Source: Hyphomonas johnsonii MHS-2 (lineage in GTDB: Bacteria; Pseudomonadota; Alphaproteobacteria; Caulobacterales; Hyphomonadaceae). From it: a DNA stretch of 64,000 nt. How positions within the stretch are numbered: position 1 is the first letter of the stretch; every line of letters begins with the position of its first letter. The stretch covers positions 496,001 to 560,000 of the forward strand of contig NZ_ARYK01000001.1 in the NCBI RefSeq assembly GCF_000685275.1, given 5' to 3'. The notes beneath the pieces are model-generated. The model did not search any database and had not been told where the DNA came from. It was given only the letters and a program-made list of their open reading frames with translations. Below, in pieces: positions 10,722-19,286 of the stretch. The position numbers were made by a program, and so were the translations under genes.

Positions 10722-11192
10722 ATGATTGCACAAACCCTCTCTCTGTTCCTCGCAGCCCTGCTTGCCGTGATCGGGCTCGTGCACCTCGCATGGGCCTTCG
10801 GCAGCACGTTTCCCTATGCCAACGAGCAGGCGCTGGCCCGTGCCGTGGTCGGTCGCCGGGGCATCACGCGCATGCCCTCGATGGCGGCGTCGGCCTTCGT
10901 GGCAGCGTGCCTTCTGGGTGCGGCCGTATGGGCCCTGATGCTGGGGCGCGTGGTGGTGTTGCCGGTCTCGACATGGCTGTTGCTGCCGGGTGGCCTGGCA
11001 TTGTCGGGCATCTTCCTGTTCCGGGGCATCATCGGCGTCATGCCGGCCTTCGAACGGGCATTGCCCGAACAACCCTTTCTCAGCCTCAACCGGCGGATCT
11101 ATTCCCCGCTTTGCGTCCTCATCGGCATAGGCTTCCTGGGGCTGGTATTCGCCCTTCCGAACTGGACCTGGCGCCTCAGCCAACTCGGTTAG
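10722..11192 (+). CDS. DUF3995-like small integral membrane protein
   Basis: A 156-residue protein with about four hydrophobic segments (near residues 5-25, 55-78, 82-105 and 128-148). The N-terminal HLAWAFG and later Pro/Arg-containing loops resemble the DUF3995 family, whose role is unknown. ATG at 10722 follows GGACAGG; TTG at 10710 is possible. It is divergent from the cyclophilin gene and convergent with the hydrolase gene to its right (ends at 11192 against 11176, so the 3' ends overlap by 17 bases). Confidence 0.7.
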   Translation: MIAQTLSLFLAALLAVIGLVHLAWAFGSTFPYANEQALARAVVGRRGITRMPSMAASAFVAACLLGAAVWALMLGRVVVLPVSTWLLLPGGLALSGIFLFRGIIGVMPAFERALPEQPFLSLNRRIYSPLCVLIGIGFLGLVFALPNWTWRLSQLG

Positions 11193-11799
11193 CGGGCGTC
11201 CTCAGATCATCGATCATGCGGGCTACCGACCGGTCGGTGGCATCCTGCGCTGCCATCATGTCGGCGAATGCCCAGTGATTGAATGGCGTGACGATCTTCA
11301 GGTCGGCCCGGCGAAAGGCAGGTGCCAGGCCAAGGCCCATCACGACTCCCATCGCCTTCACCACATCCGACCGGTCCAGCCGCCTTGGCCGGGCATCGAC
11401 ATGGACCACCGTCTTCGCAGACTGTGGCCGTCGGCTGACGCGCGTCAGCACCCTGCCGTTCCGCGCCACCGGGTCGATTCCCGCCAGCAGCGCCACGGGG
11501 CAGGGCATCCGGTGGGCAACCTTCAGCGCGGTGTCACTTCCCCAGCTGTGGCCAACCAGGACAAGAGCGTCCCCACGCGCTGCCGCATCGACGCAATGGG
11601 CCATCACACCCCGAAAGTTGGAATAGCTGAACCACGCGGCCGAGCGGCGGCCGCCTTCGCGTGACAAGGCGCCCTGCCGTGCGGCGACATAGCTGGTGAC
11701 AATCCGTGACTGGGCGTCTGCGGCGCCGCCGATATAGACTTCGGCGACGCCAGCAGCGTCTCGCGTTCGCCTACTCGGTATAGCGGTAGCCGACGCCAT
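11176..11799 (-). CDS. Alpha/beta-hydrolase-like protein of unknown role
   Basis: About 207 residues. [11 protein letters not shown] has the G-x-S-x-G nucleophile elbow of alpha/beta hydrolases, and a late NHWAF could supply the histidine. I see no other family signature. The start is uncertain: the ATG at 11799 overlaps the response regulator gene by 29 bases, and no other ATG lies before the conserved part. It sits directly downstream of the ChvI-like gene, where related genomes usually have chvG. No P-loop is present, so it is not HPr kinase. Confidence 0.6.
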   Translation of the reverse strand: MASATAIPSRRTRDAAGVAEVYIGGAADAQSRIVTSYVAARQGALSREGGRRSAAWFSYSNFRGVMAHCVDAAARGDALVLVGHSWGSDTALKVAHRMPCPVALLAGIDPVARNGRVLTRVSRRPQSAKTVVHVDARPRRLDRSDVVKAMGVVMGLGLAPAFRRADLKIVTPFNHWAFADMMAAQDATDRSVARMIDDLRTPANRVG

Positions 11800-12463
11800 A
11801 GAGTGTTTCGATCGCATCGAACTCATCGGTCACTTCGCGGAATTTCTTGCGCAGCCGCTTGATGTGGCTGTCGATGGTGCGGTCGTCGACATAAATCTGG
11901 TCGTCATAGGCGGCGTCCATCAACTGGTCGCGGCTCTTCACATAGCCGGGGCGCGAGGCCAGGGCCTGCAGGATCAGGAACTCCGTCACCGTCAGGCGCA
12001 CCGGGTGGCCATCCCAGGTGCAGGCATGGCGGTTCGGGTCCAGTGTCAGCTTGCCGCGAACGATCGGCTTGTGGTCGCCCTCTTCAGGGCCGGCGACGCC
12101 GCCACGGGCGCGCCGCAGCACAGCTTTCACGCGCTCGGCCAGCAGGCGGTTGGAGCAGGGTTTGCGCACGAAATCGTCGGCGCCGATATTGAAGCCGATC
12201 ACCTCGTCGATCTCTTCGTCCTTGGATGTCAGGAAGATCACCGGCAACTCGCTGGTCTGGCGCAGGCGGCGCAGCAATTCCATGCCGTCCATCTTCGGCA
12301 TCTTCACGTCGAGGATGGCAATGTCGGGCGGCGTCTCCGTCAGCGCGGGCAGAGCGGATTCGCCGTCATGATAGGTGCGGACATTGTAGCCCTCAGCCTC
12401 AAAGAACATTTTCAGCGAGGCGACGATGTTTTCGTCGTCATCCACCAGTGCCAGAGTTGTCAT
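11771..12463 (-). CDS. chvI: OmpR-family response regulator, ChvI-like
   Basis: A 230-residue two-domain regulator. The receiver domain has acidic residues 8-9, phosphoacceptor Asp52 ([10 protein letters not shown]), Thr79 and Lys101. The winged-helix DNA-binding domain ends with the family's usual LYGVGYRY motif. The stretches [12 protein letters not shown] and [15 protein letters not shown] are close to rhizobial ChvI. ATG at 12463 gives a normal N-terminus ([10 protein letters not shown]); the open frame extends to 12577. It is presumably phosphorylated by the kinase at 8506-10110. The caspase-like gene starts 268 bases away on the opposite strand. Confidence 0.9.
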   Translation of the reverse strand: MTTLALVDDDENIVASLKMFFEAEGYNVRTYHDGESALPALTETPPDIAILDVKMPKMDGMELLRRLRQTSELPVIFLTSKDEEIDEVIGFNIGADDFVRKPCSNRLLAERVKAVLRRARGGVAGPEEGDHKPIVRGKLTLDPNRHACTWDGHPVRLTVTEFLILQALASRPGYVKSRDQLMDAAYDDQIYVDDRTIDSHIKRLRKKFREVTDEFDAIETLYGVGYRYTE

Positions 12464-12626
12464 TGCTCGATCCTTTTCGTCCAGTGCATTCCCCTGCACG
12501 GGGTCTGGCCGTCTTGCATTATGGTGTTCAACCACGGTTCGTGACATGACAAAAGCCCTCCTTCGGTGCTGTCTCAATGAAAACAGCAGACTAGGGCAAG
12601 CAAGCGCTCACATTACGGCCTTTTAA

Positions 12627-12649
12627 GGATTTCCGTTTCCGTGAAATCC
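12627..12649. promoter_or_regulatory. Inverted repeat in the divergent region between chvI and the caspase-like gene
   Basis: Arms GGATTTC (12627-12633) and GAAATCC (12643-12649) are perfect complements with a 9-base spacer. They lie 163 bases upstream of the chvI start and 81 bases before the caspase-like gene. A TATAGT sequence at 12679-12684 could be a -10 box for the latter, though I see no good -35. This could be an operator, possibly for ChvI itself; nothing in the sequence proves that. Confidence 0.3.
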
Positions 12650-12730
12650 CGACACCTCCAAAATTTTACGACTTGTGATATAGTTAACAATTCGCTTTTG
12701 TGGAGATGCGCAAGGGGACGACGTGCGATC

Positions 12731-14116
12731 ATGAGAACCTGCTTCATCTTGTTTGTGTCGCTGCTCGCATCGCTCAATGCATGGTCAGAGCCGCGTTTCG
12801 CGCTGGTGATCGGCAATGCCAAGTATCAGTCGCCGAAATGGGTTCTGGACAACCCTGTGAAAGACGCACGCCTCGTCGCGGCATCTCTCGAGGGGCTCGG
12901 TTTCGAAGTCGAGATTGTCGAGAACGCCGACCAGAAGCAGATGGGTGAAGCGTTTGCCCGATTGCGCGCCAAGCTGAAGGCGGGCGGTTCGGATTCCACC
13001 GGCTTCTTCTATTTCGCCGGCCATGGCATGCAATCGCAAGGCCTGAACTATCTCATTCCCACCGATATCAATGCCCGTGACGAGGCGGACGTGTGGCGCC
13101 AAGCTCCGAACCTCGGGCTGTTATTGCGCGATCTTGATGCCGCGGGAAACGCGACCAACTTCATCGTTCTGGATGCCTGTCGCGACAATCCGCTGCCGTC
13201 AGCCACCCGGTCCTTGTCGGGTGGGCTAGCACCTGCCGGCAAGGTGCGGGGCACACTGATCGCCTACGCGACAGCGCCCGGTTCAACAGCGGAAGATGGC
13301 ACCAGCGGGAATAGCCCATTCGCCCTGGCACTGGCTGAGTATCTGCCTCAGCCGGGGCTTTCAGCCGAAGGTCTATTTCGCCGCGTCGCCACCCGGGTTG
13401 AAGCGGTCACCAACCGGCGCCAGCAGCCCTGGGTCGAAAGCGGCCTGCGCGGTGAAGCGGACTATTGTTTCGCTGGTTGCAAGGGCGGTGGAGACGATGG
13501 GCAGTCCTCGGCGCTGATCGCGGCGCTGCAGAGCAATCAGGCGCCGGTGATGCAGGCGTTCCTGGATGCGTTCCCTGCATCGCCGAGCCGATCACTGGTT
13601 GAAACCCGGATGGCAATGATTGCCTCGACGATGCCAGCTGCGCCAGCGGTGATTACCGCTCCGGTTCCAAAAGAAGAGGCGCAGCCTGCCGCTTCGCCCC
13701 TCGCTGTTGCACTGATCGCGGATTTGAAAACTGCCAGACAAACTGCGTCCGTCTTCAAGAACGGCGCAACTGTTGGTCCGGCCATATTCTTCGCACCGGG
13801 ATCGGACACGATCAGTCCGGCTGCAGTGGCGGCGCTTGACGCCTTTGCAAAGAATAGCGCGATGGTACATCGGATGCGCAAGGGTCCCAACAGTATCATT
13901 CTTGTTGCCGGCTGCGACCTGACGGAGAAGGAGATTTCGCTGTGCGTTGCGCGGGCTGATGCCGTACGCGACGTGCTTGTCGCGGCTGGCCTGTCTCGAA
14001 ATTCCTTTGCGTCGCAGACAACCTTCGACCGCTACACCACACTCAAGGGCAGCAGCGCCGATTTCGAAACACAAAATGCGATGAATCGGTTTTCCGTACC
14101 GATCCTCATCGAGTGA
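12731..14116 (+). CDS. Secreted caspase-like (C14) protein with OmpA-like C-terminal domain
   Basis: A 461-residue protein. Residues 1-19 form a signal peptide. A metacaspase-type domain follows, starting RFALVIGNAKY, with catalytic His98 (FAGHGM) and Cys150 (LDACRDNP). After a Pro/Ala-rich linker, roughly residues 355-461 resemble the OmpA/MotB peptidoglycan-binding fold: IFFAPGSDTISPAAV, IILVAGCDLTE, CVARADAVRDVL and a terminal NRFSVPILI. The usual GHTD is altered to GCDL. A periplasmic, wall-attached cysteine peptidase is the natural reading. ATG at 12731 is chosen because it opens the signal peptide; the frame extends to 12641. Confidence 0.82.
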   Translation: MRTCFILFVSLLASLNAWSEPRFALVIGNAKYQSPKWVLDNPVKDARLVAASLEGLGFEVEIVENADQKQMGEAFARLRAKLKAGGSDSTGFFYFAGHGMQSQGLNYLIPTDINARDEADVWRQAPNLGLLLRDLDAAGNATNFIVLDACRDNPLPSATRSLSGGLAPAGKVRGTLIAYATAPGSTAEDGTSGNSPFALALAEYLPQPGLSAEGLFRRVATRVEAVTNRRQQPWVESGLRGEADYCFAGCKGGGDDGQSSALIAALQSNQAPVMQAFLDAFPASPSRSLVETRMAMIASTMPAAPAVITAPVPKEEAQPAASPLAVALIADLKTARQTASVFKNGATVGPAIFFAPGSDTISPAAVAALDAFAKNSAMVHRMRKGPNSIILVAGCDLTEKEISLCVARADAVRDVLVAAGLSRNSFASQTTFDRYTTLKGSSADFETQNAMNRFSVPILIE

Positions 14117-14166
14117 TCCATCCACCATGCGTCAGGGGACGTTTTCAATCCAGAGGGAGAATTAAT

Positions 14167-14829
14167 GTGAAACTTCTTGCTATTGGCCTTGCGGCCGCGA
14201 TCCTCGTGGCGCCGTTCGCCTCAGCCCAATCGGCGGCCGAGAGGGCAGCGGCGCTGAAACAGTGGAAGGCAGATTGCTCACAGGAGGACCCGGATCTCCG
14301 CCTCGCCTATATTGAGGATGCGATTGTCAACCAAGGGGCTACGGTTGCACGCCTTTGCGCCAGACAGGCACTGGAAAGCAGCGATCCTGATACCCGGGCG
14401 CTCGGCTTGAGGGCGGCGCTCGCGATGACGGAAGTGCTAAGTCTGCCGTTCGACATGCCGATCGAATATCAGACCGCGTTGGCGGAGGCGCAGAAGCAGG
14501 GCCAGGACGAAGTCGACGCCGTCAATCGGAAATGGAGCAATGCTTTGTCGCTGAGAAAGAACCTAGGTGGTTCATTCGGTTTCCAGCAGTACCGGGTCTC
14601 GATCGAGTCAAATACGACAGAGTGGCTGACTAAGACGTATCGTGGAAATTTCGATAAGGACGAGAAGTCAAAGATCACGTCGACTGCCGATTCCGTGCGC
14701 ATCGAGGGCACCTACGGGTGTTGCGATCCGGTCGCGATTGACCTGCGTCTCGGCGCAGGCGGTGTATTGTCGGGCACTGGCATGCTGGACGGGATCGGTC
14801 CCTTTCCAATCGTCGCCGAAATTCTTTGA
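14167..14829 (+). CDS. Small exported protein of unknown function
   Basis: A 220-residue protein with a clear signal peptide (VKLLAIGLAAAILVAPFASAQ, read as Met from a GTG start). GAGGGAGA precedes the GTG at 14167; the ATG two bases earlier runs at once into TGA and cannot be the start. The mature part begins with an Ala/Glu/Lys-rich helix containing CSQEDPDLRLAYIE and a second Cys (LCARQ), and ends in a beta-rich segment with a CC pair. I do not recognise the family. It starts 50 bases after the caspase-like gene on the same strand, so the two may be cotranscribed. Confidence 0.7.
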   Translation: MKLLAIGLAAAILVAPFASAQSAAERAAALKQWKADCSQEDPDLRLAYIEDAIVNQGATVARLCARQALESSDPDTRALGLRAALAMTEVLSLPFDMPIEYQTALAEAQKQGQDEVDAVNRKWSNALSLRKNLGGSFGFQQYRVSIESNTTEWLTKTYRGNFDKDEKSKITSTADSVRIEGTYGCCDPVAIDLRLGAGGVLSGTGMLDGIGPFPIVAEIL

Positions 14830-14833
14830 GGCC

Positions 14834-17623
14834 TCAGTGCGCGTCGGCCCAGTTGCTCGCGGCGCGTGCGTCCACCACCAGCGGCACAGACAGGCAAAGG
14901 GCCGGCAGGGCCGCGCCCTGCATCGTCTCCTTCGCGACCGTGATCAGCGCGTCGGCTTCCGCCTCCGGGCATTCGAACACGAGTTCGTCGTGCACCTGGA
15001 GCAGCATGCGCGCCTTGAGGCCTGCCCTGGCCAGCGCCTCCGGCATGCGGATCATCGCGCGCTTGATCACGTCGGCCGCCGAGCCCTGGATCGGTGCGTT
15101 GATCGCCTGGCGTTCGGCAAACGCCTTGGCCGGGCCTTTGGACTTGATGGCCTCAAGGTGGATCTTCCGCCCGAAGGCTGTCTGCACGTAGCCGGTGTCC
15201 TTCGCGAAGGCCTTGGTCTCGTCCATATAGGCGCGGATGCCGGGGAAGCGCTTGAAATAGGTCTTGATATATTCGGCCGCCTCGCCCTGCGGGATGCCGA
15301 GCTGGCGGGCAAGGCCAAAGCCGGAGATGCCATAGATGATCCCGAAATTGATCGCCTTGGCCTGCCGGCGCACCATCGGGTCCATGCCCTCGATCGGCAC
15401 GCCAAACATCTCGCTCGCGGTCATCGCATGGATGTCGAGGCCCTTGTGGAACGCGTCTTTCAGGGCCGGAATGTCGGCCATGTGCGCCAGGATACGCAGC
15501 TCGATCTGGCTATAGTCGGCGCTGACCAGGACATGGCCGTCCTCGGCAATGAACGCGGCCCGAATCTTGCGGCCCTCTTCCGTCCGCACCGGGATGTTCT
15601 GCAGGTTCGGGTCTGACGATGACAGCCGCCCGGTCTGCGCAACGGCCATGGCATAGCTGGTGTGCACGCGGCCGGTCGCCGGGTTGATCGCGGCCTGCAG
15701 CGCCTCGGTATAGGTTGAGCGCAGCTTCGACAGCGTGCGCCAGTCGACAATCGTGCGGGGCAGGGCGTGGCCCTCGGCGGCCAGGCCTTCCAGCACATCG
15801 GCATCCGTCACCCAGGCGCCGGTCTTGGTTTTCTTGCCGCCTTCCAGTCCCATCTCGTCGAACAGGATTTCGCCGAGCTGTTTCGGGCTGCCGATATTGA
15901 ACGCCCGCCCGGCCTGTTCCTCGGCCTCGGCCTCCAGCGCTGCCATGCGCTGGGCAAAGTCGGAGGACAGGCGCGAGAGCTGGTCGCGGTCCACCTTGAT
16001 GCCTTCGCGCTCCATCTGCGCCAGCACCGGCACGAGCGGCCGTTCCAGCGTCTCGTAGACCGTGGTGACTTTTTCGGTATGCAGCTTCGGCTTGAACGTC
16101 TGCCACAGGCGCAGCGTCACGTCGGCATCCTCGGCGGCATATTCGGTCGCCTTGTCCAGCGCCACGCGATCAAAGCTGACCTGCTGCTTGCCAGTGCCGG
16201 CAACTTCCTTGTAGGAAATCGGCACATGACGGAGGTAACGCTCCGACAGCGTGTCCATGCCGTGGCTGTGCTTGCCGGCATTCAGCACGTAGGACAGCAG
16301 CATCGTGTCGTCGATGGGGGCGACATGGATTCCTTGCGAGGCGAAGATGCTGTCATCATACTTGATGTTCTGGCCGATCTTCAGGACCGACGGATCTTCC
16401 AGCATCGGCTTCAGCGCGCGGATCGCGTCCTTCATCCGTATCTGCCGTGGCGGATCGGCGCCGAACATGTCGCCATCGCCGGCACCGTTCGGATCGACAT
16501 GCGCCAGCGGAATGTAGCACGCCTCGCCCGGCGAAAGTGCCAGCGACACGCCGACAAGATTCGCGACCACGGAGTCGAGGCTGTCCGTCTCGGTGTCGAC
16601 CGCCACATAGCCTTGCGCCACGGCGCGGGAGATCCAGTCTTCCAGCCGGTCAAAGTCACGAACCGTCTCGTATTTCGTCCGGTCGATCGGGTCTTCCGAC
16701 GGCGGGGAGGCCTCTATGACACCTTCCAGTTCCATCATCTCGCGCACGCGCCGGGTGATGGTGCGGAATTCCATTTCCTCCAGGAAGGCGATCAGGGTGT
16801 CCGGGTCCGGGTCGTCCACCGCCAGCCCTTCCAGTTCCAGGGTCACCGGCACGTCATCCTTCAGCGTCACCAACTGCTTCGACAGGCGCACCTGCGCCGC
16901 ATTGTCGATCAGCGACTCGCGCCGCTTCGGCTGCTTGATCTCGGCGGCCCGCTCCAGCAGCGTTTCGACATCGCCATATTCGTTGATCAGCAGGGCCGCT
17001 GTCTTGATCCCGATGCCCGGCGCGCCCGGCACATTGTCGACGCTATCGCCGGCCAGCGACTGCACGTCCACGACGCGGTCCGGCCCGACGCCGAATTTCT
17101 CGAACACTTCATCGATGCCGAGCGTCTTGTTCTTCATCGTGTCCAGCATCATGACGCGGTCTGACACGAGTTGCATCAGGTCCTTGTCCGACGACACGAT
17201 GGTCACCCGCGCACCCTTCGCCTCGGCCTGGCGGGCATAGGTCGCGATCAGGTCGTCGGCTTCATAGCCTTCCAGTTCCAGCGCGTGCGCTGCGAACGCA
17301 ATTGCCGCGCGCCGCACCAGCGGGAATTGCGGCACCAGTTCTTCCGGCGTTTCCGAGCGGTTCGCCTTGTACTGGTCGTACATCTCATTGCGGAAGGTGT
17401 GCGACGAGGCGTCGAAAATGCACGCGAAATGGGTCGGGCGTTCCGGGCCCTTCAACTCTTCCAGCAGCTTGAACAGCATGTTGCAGAACCCGGCCACGGC
17501 GCCGATGGGCAGTTTGTCGGACGCCCGGGTCAGCGGTGGCAAGGCGTGGAAGGCGCGGAATATGTAGGCGCTCGCATCGACGAGATAGAGGTGGCTATCC
17601 TTGGTGACAGGGGCGGTGGCCAT
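14834..17623 (-). CDS. polA: DNA polymerase I
   Basis: A 929-residue, full-length enzyme for Okazaki fragment processing and repair. The N-terminal 5'-3' nuclease domain begins HLYLVDASAYIFRAFHALPP. The 3'-5' proofreading domain is intact, with DTETDSL, GQNIKYDD and YAAEDAD as its three exo motifs. The polymerase motifs are also complete: A (DYSQIELR), B (KAINFGIIYGISGFG) and C (QVHDELVF). It is convergent with the small exported protein gene (four bases between stop codons). Confidence 0.98.
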   Translation of the reverse strand: MATAPVTKDSHLYLVDASAYIFRAFHALPPLTRASDKLPIGAVAGFCNMLFKLLEELKGPERPTHFACIFDASSHTFRNEMYDQYKANRSETPEELVPQFPLVRRAAIAFAAHALELEGYEADDLIATYARQAEAKGARVTIVSSDKDLMQLVSDRVMMLDTMKNKTLGIDEVFEKFGVGPDRVVDVQSLAGDSVDNVPGAPGIGIKTAALLINEYGDVETLLERAAEIKQPKRRESLIDNAAQVRLSKQLVTLKDDVPVTLELEGLAVDDPDPDTLIAFLEEMEFRTITRRVREMMELEGVIEASPPSEDPIDRTKYETVRDFDRLEDWISRAVAQGYVAVDTETDSLDSVVANLVGVSLALSPGEACYIPLAHVDPNGAGDGDMFGADPPRQIRMKDAIRALKPMLEDPSVLKIGQNIKYDDSIFASQGIHVAPIDDTMLLSYVLNAGKHSHGMDTLSERYLRHVPISYKEVAGTGKQQVSFDRVALDKATEYAAEDADVTLRLWQTFKPKLHTEKVTTVYETLERPLVPVLAQMEREGIKVDRDQLSRLSSDFAQRMAALEAEAEEQAGRAFNIGSPKQLGEILFDEMGLEGGKKTKTGAWVTDADVLEGLAAEGHALPRTIVDWRTLSKLRSTYTEALQAAINPATGRVHTSYAMAVAQTGRLSSSDPNLQNIPVRTEEGRKIRAAFIAEDGHVLVSADYSQIELRILAHMADIPALKDAFHKGLDIHAMTASEMFGVPIEGMDPMVRRQAKAINFGIIYGISGFGLARQLGIPQGEAAEYIKTYFKRFPGIRAYMDETKAFAKDTGYVQTAFGRKIHLEAIKSKGPAKAFAERQAINAPIQGSAADVIKRAMIRMPEALARAGLKARMLLQVHDELVFECPEAEADALITVAKETMQGAALPALCLSVPLVVDARAASNWADAH

Positions 17624-18000
17624 GAGCAGGGAATCCTTTGCAGGCCGCAGGTTTAGCGCCTCGGGGCGGGCGCGTCACCCGCTGCTTGTCCAACCCTGCT
17701 GAAACCCGTGTATTCTTTGCCGGTCGCCTGAATGGAGGCGAAGGCACCGGCCAGTATGCGTGGCCGGGCGCTTCGGGCAGAGAGGGGAATCGCGACCCCG
17801 ATCCTGTCACACCAGCCTCACTCGCGCGGTCTCCTGTCTGCCCGCCCGTTTCTGTCCCGAAACCGGATGCGCCCCGCCGCAGTCCGGACTTTCGTGCTGG
17901 TCGTCATCGAAATGCATGCGGCTTGCCTGATGGCTGTCCCGGCGGGACGCCTTGCGCTGGTCCGGGATCGGCTTACCCTCCTGCAAAACTGGAGGAAAAG
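17624..18000. other. Intergenic stretch between polA and the next oxidoreductase
   Basis: These 377 bases lie between two divergent genes and should carry both promoters. Open frames here are Arg/Pro/Ser-rich and lack a ribosome site or recognisable domain. I see no RNA gene or strong repeat. Confidence 0.5.
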
Positions 18001-19023
18001 ATGACAGAGACAAACAAGACCTGGGTACTGCGTTCGCGCCCCGTCGGCGACATCAAGGATGGCGACCTCGAACTCGTGGAATCGCCGCTCGCGCCGCTGG
18101 CCGACGGCGAGGTGCGGGCTCGCACGATCTACCTGTCGCTCGATCCGACCAACCGGATATGGATGAGCGACGTGGATGCCTACCTGCCGCCGGTCGGCCT
18201 GGGTGATACGATGCGCGGTGGCGGCATCGGCGTCATCACCGAAAGCCGGTTCGATGGGCTCCAGCCCGGCGACGTGGTCAATACCGGACTTGCCCATTGG
18301 GCCCTCTACAACACCCTCCCGGGGGCCAGCCTCGCCAAGCTTCCAACCCTGCCGGGCGTCCCGCTCACCGCCTTTACAGGCCCGCTCGGTGCGACAGGCA
18401 TGACCGCTTATTTCGGGCTGATGGACATCGCGAAACCGAAAGCCGGTGAAACCGTCGTCGTCTCGGCCGCTGCCGGCGCCGTCGGCTCGATGGTCGGCCA
18501 GATTGCCAAGATCCAGGGCTGCCGCGTCGTCGGCATCGCGGGGTCGGACGCCAAATGCAAATGGCTGGTGGAAACGGCCGGCCTCGATGCGGCGATCAAC
18601 TACAAGACCGAAGACGTCGGCGCCGCGCTGGACAAGCATTGTCCCGATGGCATCGACATCAATTTCGAGAATGTCGGCGGCGAGATCATGGACGCGGTCA
18701 TCGCGCGCCTGAACGATTTCTCTCGCATGCCCCTTTGCGGCCTGATCTCGACCTATAATGCCACCGACCCGGTGCCCGGTCCGTACAATTTTGCCAACCT
18801 GCTGATGCGGCGCACTCTGGTGAAGGGCTTCATCGTGATCGACTATTTCCCCCGCTTCCCGGAAGGCATCCAGCAAATGGCCATGTGGCTGATGGAAGGG
18901 AAGCTGAAATTCGAGACCGACATCGTGCAGGGCTTCGAGAACGCCCCTGCCAGCCTGTCGCGCCTGTTCGAAGGCAAGAACCTCGGCAAACTGGTGGTGC
19001 AGGTCAGCGACGAGCCCAAATGA
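18001..19023 (+). CDS. NADP-dependent MDR oxidoreductase (CurA/YncB-like)
   Basis: A 340-residue zinc-free medium-chain reductase. The N-terminal RSRPVGDIKDGDLELVE, the LSLDPTNRIWM segment and the cofactor loop AAAGAVGSMVGQIAK near residue 155 define the prostaglandin/alkenal reductase group; NVGGEIMDAV is also typical. It probably uses NADPH to reduce conjugated carbonyls. GGAGG lies five bases before the ATG at 18001, which settles the start even though the frame is open to 17638. It is a paralogue of the partial gene at the left edge of the window. Confidence 0.93.
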   Translation: MTETNKTWVLRSRPVGDIKDGDLELVESPLAPLADGEVRARTIYLSLDPTNRIWMSDVDAYLPPVGLGDTMRGGGIGVITESRFDGLQPGDVVNTGLAHWALYNTLPGASLAKLPTLPGVPLTAFTGPLGATGMTAYFGLMDIAKPKAGETVVVSAAAGAVGSMVGQIAKIQGCRVVGIAGSDAKCKWLVETAGLDAAINYKTEDVGAALDKHCPDGIDINFENVGGEIMDAVIARLNDFSRMPLCGLISTYNATDPVPGPYNFANLLMRRTLVKGFIVIDYFPRFPEGIQQMAMWLMEGKLKFETDIVQGFENAPASLSRLFEGKNLGKLVVQVSDEPK

Positions 19024-19030
19024 AGCTGCC

Positions 19031-19062
19031 GCAGGTCCTGTTGTACCAACAGCAGGACCTGC
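19031..19062. terminator. Hairpin just after the MDR reductase gene
   Basis: Arms GCAGGTCCTG (19031-19040) and CAGGACCTGC (19053-19062) are perfectly complementary with a 12-base loop; the loop contains CTGTTG/CAACAG, which allows an alternative pairing. It starts eight bases after the stop codon. No T tract follows, so it may be a processing or stability element rather than a classical terminator. Confidence 0.5.
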
Positions 19063-19234
19063 CGCGTCCGACATGACAAAAAAGACACGAAATTTCCGGG
19101 GCTCTCCGCGACGGGAATTCAGCGGAACCGCGTTTTAGGACATGATGCAGGCAGGGACTTCCCGCCCGGCCGGCATCACGTTCGATAACGTGTTCCCGCT
19201 GCTGGTACCTCCGTCCCCCCCTGACCTGCAGCGG

Positions 19235-19270
19235 AGCCCCCCACTCTCCTTCCCCTCGGAGTGGGGGGCT
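19235..19270. terminator. Very GC-rich perfect hairpin before the DASS permease 3' end
   Basis: Arms AGCCCCCCACTC (19235-19246) and GAGTGGGGGGCT (19259-19270) pair over 12 bases with a 12-base loop. It lies 16 bases beyond the permease stop codon on the complement and could end that operon. There is no T tract on either side; a dispersed REP-like repeat is the alternative. Confidence 0.5.
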
Positions 19271-19286
19271 GCACGCGAACCGATCC

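Noticed and set aside
11176-11799. HPr kinase between chvI and chvG
   Set aside because: The expected P-loop is missing and a GHSWG hydrolase motif is present instead.
17732-18004. 90-codon frame upstream of the MDR reductase
   Set aside because: Arg-rich, no domain, and it runs into the true start of the reductase; treated as leader sequence.
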